The translations under genes were made by a program, and so were the position numbers. A model generated the notes under the pieces. It was not told where the DNA came from. It made no database searches and saw only the letters and a program-made list of their open reading frames with translations. A stretch of DNA of 64,000 nucleotides, from contig UQAX01000010.1 in assembly GCA_900539145.1 (NCBI GenBank), positions 3,589 to 67,588 of the forward strand, read 5' to 3'. This DNA is from an uncultured Blautia sp. (lineage in GTDB: Bacteria; Bacillota; Clostridia; Lachnospirales; Lachnospiraceae). Positions 59,984 through 64,000 of this stretch are shown piece by piece (the stretch's first letter is position 1; every line of letters begins with the position of its first letter).

Positions 59984-60020
59984 AATAAGAGCCGTGTTTT
60001 TATAAACATTGGCTCTTATT
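59984..60020. terminator. Bidirectional terminator between endonuclease and methyltransferase genes
   Basis: AATAAGAGCC (59984-59993) and GGCTCTTATT (60011-60020) are perfect 10 bp arms between convergent genes. The plus-strand loop holds a T-run, and both flanks are A/T-rich. Confidence 0.75.
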
Positions 60021-60023
60021 GTA

Positions 60024-62189
60024 TTATAGTAAAAATTTATTTTCTCCGTCTATGGCTTTTTTAATAATCTCTATTTCGGAGGGATTAAGATTGAAAATCT
60101 CCGCAATTAGTGTATCTAGTTCATTATAAACGTGGATGGTTTCCTCTGAACTGAGTCCGGTAATCAGCTTGTCAGTAACTGTGATAATTTTATCCTGTGC
60201 TGTTTCATCTATTAAGGGGATAGGAATATTTTCAATATGGGAGCGTAAAACTTTTACTGAATTGAATTCTTTTTTATAAATGAATTGTGCAGTTCTTGAG
60301 TTCAGTATTGCCAATACATATTTTATTTTAATTCCCGGTATTTTAGGTATGACGATGTTACAGCTATTTAAGGAAAGTGTTTGTTTATCATCGTAGGCAA
60401 AAACAAATTGATTACTTATAAAGCGGTACAGAAGTTTTTCTTGTGCACGATATATTTCTGTGGGTGCAACTTGCTGGAAGCTTTCAGGTTCAAAGGTAAT
60501 GTAATTTGTTGTAGTGTTGATATGATATTTAAGAATATCAGCACCCTTTAATACCATTTCATTTTCACTGGTTTTTACATTGGAAATATATTTTTTATTA
60601 TTGCCGGTTACAATGCCTAAAGCAAAATCAGCATTTCCTAATAAGGAAGAAGCATTTTTGATAGTTTTGATTTTATTAAGTACCTGATATTCTGCATCCG
60701 TTGTTGTAAAACTAAAATATTTGGATGTAACTTCACGTTCTAGGTTTATAGTAAAGGTATCAGAGCCTGTATTTACATTCATACCTAAGGTAGATAAAGG
60801 GGAACGTGTGTATTGCAAATCAAGAAGGATGCAAGGACACTGAACTCCGTCAAAAGCATTTCCCAAGAAATCGATATTTTTTATGGAACAGTTTTTTAGG
60901 ATGATTTCTCTGATATTGGTGTGGGCTTTTACATTCAGTATGGCTTCAGGAAGAATAAATGCTAAATGTCCGTTATCTGAAAGATGATTAAGGGATTGCT
61001 CAATAAAAATATCGTATGACTCTATATTTTTACCGGAAGTAGCTTTAAATAATTTTCTTAATTTATTTTTTTCGCTTACGGAGAATTCAAATCCCCAAGG
61101 CGGATTACCAATAATGTAACGGAAACCTGTATTTGTATATTCAGTTAGATAATTAAACGCAGTAATATGTTCGCAAATAGATGAGACAGGTACGTCATAT
61201 TTAAGAGCCATATTAAGCCTTGTAATTTTGACACTAACTGTATCTATATCATTGCCAAATACTGAGTCAAATGGAATATGGTTCGGTAATTGCAGAAGAA
61301 AGTTTCCTGTTCCGCAACAAGGGTCCAGTATCTTTTCCGTGGATTGGAAATCAAGCTTACTTATGAGATTTCTGACAATCTTTGTCGGTGTATAATAAGA
61401 ACCGGTAGCTTTTCTGTTTCCTATATTTTTGCAGGAAATATAGATTAAGCCTAATATGTCTTCATTAGGCTCATATACATATTCTATGTTAAAAATGGAA
61501 GAATGAGTTCTGCAAAAAGATATCGCTGTCTCAGTATCATCAATCAAGCTTTGAATTAATTTATCATATTCGCCGATAGAGAATTGTTCGGTTAAAAATT
61601 GTAATAACAAATTTGGGCTTTTCTTCGTTTGCAATCCTTGTTTGTACATGAATAAATGTAAAGCACAATCAGCAACCAATAATTGAATAATTGAAATATC
61701 TAAATTAATATTCTTATCACTTATTAAATCTAATAGCTTTTGTAAGGATGATATGTTCTGGCATTGCTCCGATACATAAGAACTGTACAGGGAATTGCCG
61801 GATATAAATTTTTTATTCCTTCTACTTTTTAAGGCTTTATTTTCTCCGGAATGAAGTTCTGCATATAATTGAGTAACATATTTTTTTGAGAAGTAAGGTG
61901 TTCTTTTATCGGTATATTCCGGAGTTAATTTTCCAAGCTTTATCCAGTTCCTTCCGGTAGCAGTAGAAATAGATAATTCTTCACATAATTCTTTTAATGT
62001 TAAATAGTCTTCTGATTTTGGTACGGAGGATAATCTTTCATCAGAAGGCTTTTTTGCCATAGAAGGAATTAACCAAATACCACTTACCATAGTACATCCA
62101 TCAATTCTATTTGTTTCGCAAAGTTTTTGTACTCGTCTTTCAGAGAGCTGAAATTTCTGTGCAGCTTCTTTTACTGATATATAATCCAT
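60024..62189 (-). CDS. N6-adenine DNA methyltransferase (Eco57I/TaqI-like) with N-terminal helix-turn-helix domains
   Basis: A 721-residue protein. Residues 1-50 (YISVKEAAQKFQLSERRVQKLCE) form an excisionase/MerR-type helix-turn-helix; a second, similar segment follows at about 65-110 (LTLKELCEELSISTATGRNWIKLGKL). The methyltransferase core has motif X-like GSYYTPTKIVRNLI, motif I DPCCGTGNFLLQLP, and catalytic motif IV NPPWGF, indicating adenine-N6 methylation. The C-terminal part (about 540-700) is a TaqI-like target recognition domain. AAGGAG supports ATG 62189. The HTH fusion could let it regulate its own module. Cognate to the convergent endonuclease. Confidence 0.9.
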   Translation of the reverse strand: MDYISVKEAAQKFQLSERRVQKLCETNRIDGCTMVSGIWLIPSMAKKPSDERLSSVPKSEDYLTLKELCEELSISTATGRNWIKLGKLTPEYTDKRTPYFSKKYVTQLYAELHSGENKALKSRRNKKFISGNSLYSSYVSEQCQNISSLQKLLDLISDKNINLDISIIQLLVADCALHLFMYKQGLQTKKSPNLLLQFLTEQFSIGEYDKLIQSLIDDTETAISFCRTHSSIFNIEYVYEPNEDILGLIYISCKNIGNRKATGSYYTPTKIVRNLISKLDFQSTEKILDPCCGTGNFLLQLPNHIPFDSVFGNDIDTVSVKITRLNMALKYDVPVSSICEHITAFNYLTEYTNTGFRYIIGNPPWGFEFSVSEKNKLRKLFKATSGKNIESYDIFIEQSLNHLSDNGHLAFILPEAILNVKAHTNIREIILKNCSIKNIDFLGNAFDGVQCPCILLDLQYTRSPLSTLGMNVNTGSDTFTINLEREVTSKYFSFTTTDAEYQVLNKIKTIKNASSLLGNADFALGIVTGNNKKYISNVKTSENEMVLKGADILKYHINTTTNYITFEPESFQQVAPTEIYRAQEKLLYRFISNQFVFAYDDKQTLSLNSCNIVIPKIPGIKIKYVLAILNSRTAQFIYKKEFNSVKVLRSHIENIPIPLIDETAQDKIITVTDKLITGLSSEETIHVYNELDTLIAEIFNLNPSEIEIIKKAIDGENKFLL

Positions 62190-62259
62190 AATAATCTCCT
62201 TAATAAATATAATAAATATTATATACGTACTGACGAATAGACGCAATATTAATTATGTG

Positions 62260-62300
62260 TAAAAAATAACCATACCGAAAAAGTACAAATCCGGTATGGT
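62260..62300 (-). terminator. Terminator of the DUF2871 gene
   Basis: ACCATACCG (62269-62277) and CGGTATGGT (62292-62300) are perfect arms. Read on the minus strand the stem is followed by TTATTTTTT, so it serves the DUF2871 transcript ending at 62323. Confidence 0.8.
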
Positions 62301-62322
62301 CAATAGTTCTTTTGATAGATTA

Positions 62323-62733
62323 TTATTCACTGCATTTTCTGAACGCATGAAACAGCAGCAGGAAAGAGATTAACATAAGAATATGAGAAATTCCCGCAAT
62401 TCCTGAAATCGCAGCATTGGCGCCGGAAGAAAGAGGAGTTCCCAAAACCTGTAAAACACCGCGAACCAGCATCATGATAACCATAAAAGGCAGTGCAATG
62501 GAATGAAGAATGAGAAATCTGCGAAAAGAACGTTCTTCCTCAAGCTTCAGATGTCTGGTAAACAATGCAAGGAGCAGAAACAGAAAAGTACCTAAAACCA
62601 TAAGATGCACATGCACCAGTGATAAGGTGGTTTTTCCGGAAAAGTCTAAAAACTTTGTAAATTCCCGATAAAAGACACCTCCTGCCATAGCAAAAAGAAA
62701 ATAGTAAAATGCAAAATTCAAATATCGTTTCAT
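62323..62733 (-). CDS. DUF2871 family membrane protein
   Basis: A 136-residue integral membrane protein with about four helices (about residues 4-20, 32-52, 68-88, 105-128). The first loop contains EFTKFLDFSGKTTLSLVHVHLMVLGT; the conserved His pair (VHVH) at the start of helix 2 recalls haem-binding or quinone-linked membrane proteins, but no function is established. I recall the pattern as DUF2871. GAAAGGA fits ATG 62733. Single gene between the restriction module and dpaA. Confidence 0.75.
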   Translation of the reverse strand: MKRYLNFAFYYFLFAMAGGVFYREFTKFLDFSGKTTLSLVHVHLMVLGTFLFLLLALFTRHLKLEEERSFRRFLILHSIALPFMVIMMLVRGVLQVLGTPLSSGANAAISGIAGISHILMLISFLLLFHAFRKCSE

Positions 62734-62814
62734 AAATCTAAAATCCTTTCTTTTGTATTGAACAATGTTCATTCTACATTTTTTTCACTTTTTTGTCAAT
62801 AAAATCATGGGATA

Positions 62815-62841
62815 ACCAATCTTATTTTTCGGCATACCATA
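62815..62841 (+). promoter_or_regulatory. Candidate sigma-K (mother-cell) promoter of dpaA
   Basis: ACC (62815-62817), a 15 bp spacer and CATACCATA (62833-62841). The sigma-K consensus is AC(C/A) with CATAnnnTA about 16 bp on, and dipicolinate synthase is sigma-K controlled in Bacillus. The downstream gene supports the call. Confidence 0.55.
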
Positions 62842-62865
62842 AAAGAAAAAGGTTTTGGAATTAAA

Positions 62866-63723
62866 TTGAAATTCTGTTTAAATAAAGCGGCAGTAATCGG
62901 AGGAGATAAGCGTCAGGCTTATTTGGCGGAAATTTTGGAAAAAGAGGGCTATGAGGTTGTGACTTATGCGGTGAACTGTGTTCATGGAAGAAAGGCGGCT
63001 TCTTTAAAAGAAGCGTTAAAGGCTGCTCCTGTCATAGCTGCTCCTGTCCCTTTTTTAAAAGAGGGAGAAATATTTTCAAAAGAGAAAAAAGAAGACTTGT
63101 CTTTGGAAAAAGTTTTGGAGTATGCAGCCGTAGGGTGTCAGCTTTTTGCAGGAGGAATACCCACAAGCTTTTTAAAGAAAGCAGAGGAAAAGGGAATAAC
63201 CTGTGTGGATTATTTAAAAGATTGTCGTACTGTTATGGAAAATACTGTTGCAGTGGCAGAAGGTACGCTGGCAGAGGCAATGAAAAGAAGTGACAGAAAT
63301 TTATATAAAAGTTTTTGTGTTGTTTTGGGATATGGCAGATGCGGAAGCACACTGGTTTCTTATTTAAAGAGAATGGGCTGCTATGTGGCTGTTTATGAGA
63401 AAGAAGAAGCGTTAAAAGCGAGGGCTGCTTTGTTGGCAGACGAAGTCATAGAGAAGGGGAAACTTCCTCTTTGTTTGGAACAGACAGACTATCTTTTTAA
63501 TACCATTCCGACAATGGTTCTGCCAAAGGCACTGCTGGAGTATGTGCCGAAGAAAGCGCTGATTTTGGATTTGGCATCCGCTCCCGGAGGAGTAGATTTT
63601 GAGGCTGCGAAAGAAAAGGGAATACAGGCTATTTTGCTTCCGGGACTTCCGGGAAGCTATGCGCCGAAATCTTCGGCAGAAATTTTAGGAAAGCTGATAA
63701 AAAGGAAAGGAAAAAGGGAATAG
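62866..63723 (+). CDS. dpaA: Dipicolinate synthase subunit A
   Basis: With DpaB it oxidises dihydrodipicolinate to dipicolinic acid in the mother cell, the major solute of the spore core. The 285-residue protein has the N-terminal AAVIGGDKRQAYLAEIL segment, the central NAD(P)-binding VVLGYGRCGSTLVSYL (about 150-165) and LILDLASAPGGVDF, then LLPGLPGSYAPKSSAEIL near the end. The start is TTG 62866 with only a weak AAAAAGG upstream, 62866 being the first suitable codon. The next gene is a broken dpaB. It shows this organism belongs to an endospore-forming lineage. Confidence 0.93.
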   Translation: MKFCLNKAAVIGGDKRQAYLAEILEKEGYEVVTYAVNCVHGRKAASLKEALKAAPVIAAPVPFLKEGEIFSKEKKEDLSLEKVLEYAAVGCQLFAGGIPTSFLKKAEEKGITCVDYLKDCRTVMENTVAVAEGTLAEAMKRSDRNLYKSFCVVLGYGRCGSTLVSYLKRMGCYVAVYEKEEALKARAALLADEVIEKGKLPLCLEQTDYLFNTIPTMVLPKALLEYVPKKALILDLASAPGGVDFEAAKEKGIQAILLPGLPGSYAPKSSAEILGKLIKRKGKRE

Positions 63724-63742
63724 TTGTTTGGAGGGAGATATT

Positions 63743-63973
63743 ATGGAATTGAAAGGAAAACAGATTGGAGTGGCGATTACCGGTTCTTTCTGTACCTATA
63801 AAAAATTATTTACGGAATTGGAAAATCTGGTTTTGGAAGGTGCAGAGGTACAGACGATTTTTTCAAATTCTGCACAGAAAACAGACAGCCGTTTTGGAAA
63901 TGCAGAGGATTTCGTAAAACGGGCAGAGGAAATTACAGGAAAGAAAAGTTTGAAACAAAGAGATAGTGGTTAG
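63743..63973 (+). pseudogene. dpaB: Dipicolinate synthase subunit B, N-terminal fragment (interrupted)
   Basis: The first 68-72 codons are normal DpaB: MELKGKQIGVAITGSFCTYK, then LEGAEVQTIFSNSAQ, TDSRFGNAEDFV and EEITGK. A full DpaB is about 195-200 residues and continues with a conserved AEPIGPK segment. Here the sequence changes abruptly near 63947-63958 to KSLKQRDSG and a TAG at 63971-63973. No simple one-base shift restores the expected protein. The remaining bases to the window edge do not resemble dpaB. A GGAGGGAG site and a normal start argue that the gene was functional before interruption. Confidence 0.8.
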
Positions 63974-64000
63974 AGGAAAATAAAATTGTATGGCAAACAA

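Overview
The window reads as chromosomal DNA of a low-GC, spore-forming, fermentative Firmicute, most likely a gut Lachnospiraceae (a Blautia-like genus is my guess; nothing here fixes the genus). Support comes from dense co-directional operons with strong AGGAGG ribosome binding sites, a dipicolinate synthase gene (dpaA) with a sigma-K-like promoter, a PPi-type phosphofructokinase, glutamate fermentation genes, a CIRCE element, and DUF5721/DUF3793/DUF2325 families typical of Clostridia. No rRNA, tRNA or CRISPR array was seen.

Left edge (1-2461): the remains of a carbohydrate cluster. An ORF joins the N-terminal part of a TRAP-type substrate-binding protein in frame to the C-terminal part of a transketolase subunit. 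An SDR dehydrogenase and a FadR-type regulator follow. Next (2667-17289) is a 14.6 kb operon that reads as one pathway: hutU, hutI, ftcD and fchA take urocanate to glutamate plus a one-carbon unit on folate; glmS/glmL/glmE, mal and a two-subunit class I hydratase take glutamate to citramalate; citDEF (best read as citramalate lyase) splits that to acetate and pyruvate. hutH and the citC/citX/citG accessory genes are not in the window. An uncharacterised P-loop protein sits between mal and the hydratase.

17429-22947 holds housekeeping genes (membrane-anchored protein, DUF2284, SseB, PHP, hom, AlaX-like editing protein). 22948-25800 is visibly A+T-richer: a BlaI/BlaR1-type pair with a small secreted protein, facing a larger secreted protein whose reading frame is broken by one base in a poly-A run. 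25831-51412 is mixed core genome: Ca/Na antiporter, ABC-F, AIM24, pfp, fba, AGCS symporter, a repeat-rich NlpC/P60-3D wall hydrolase, truA, glnS, a MocR regulator, a putative iron-controlled DUF2325/DUF3793 pair, maf, HAD phosphatases, aldehyde dehydrogenase, htpG and nudC. Four copies of an about 90 bp palindromic repeat (26251, 32435, 40907, 49931) each sit at the tip of a terminator-like stem at a gene 3' end.

51582-59207: DegV, then an unidentified structured RNA of about 360 nt with its own promoter and terminator, then a polyamine operon (speD, speA, speE, speB, a carboxyspermidine dehydrogenase gene, nspC) carrying both known kinds of spermidine branch. 59253-62189 is a convergent restriction-modification pair. 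The right edge holds a DUF2871 membrane protein, dpaA, and a dpaB that loses homology after about 70 codons, as if interrupted by an element that continues beyond the window.
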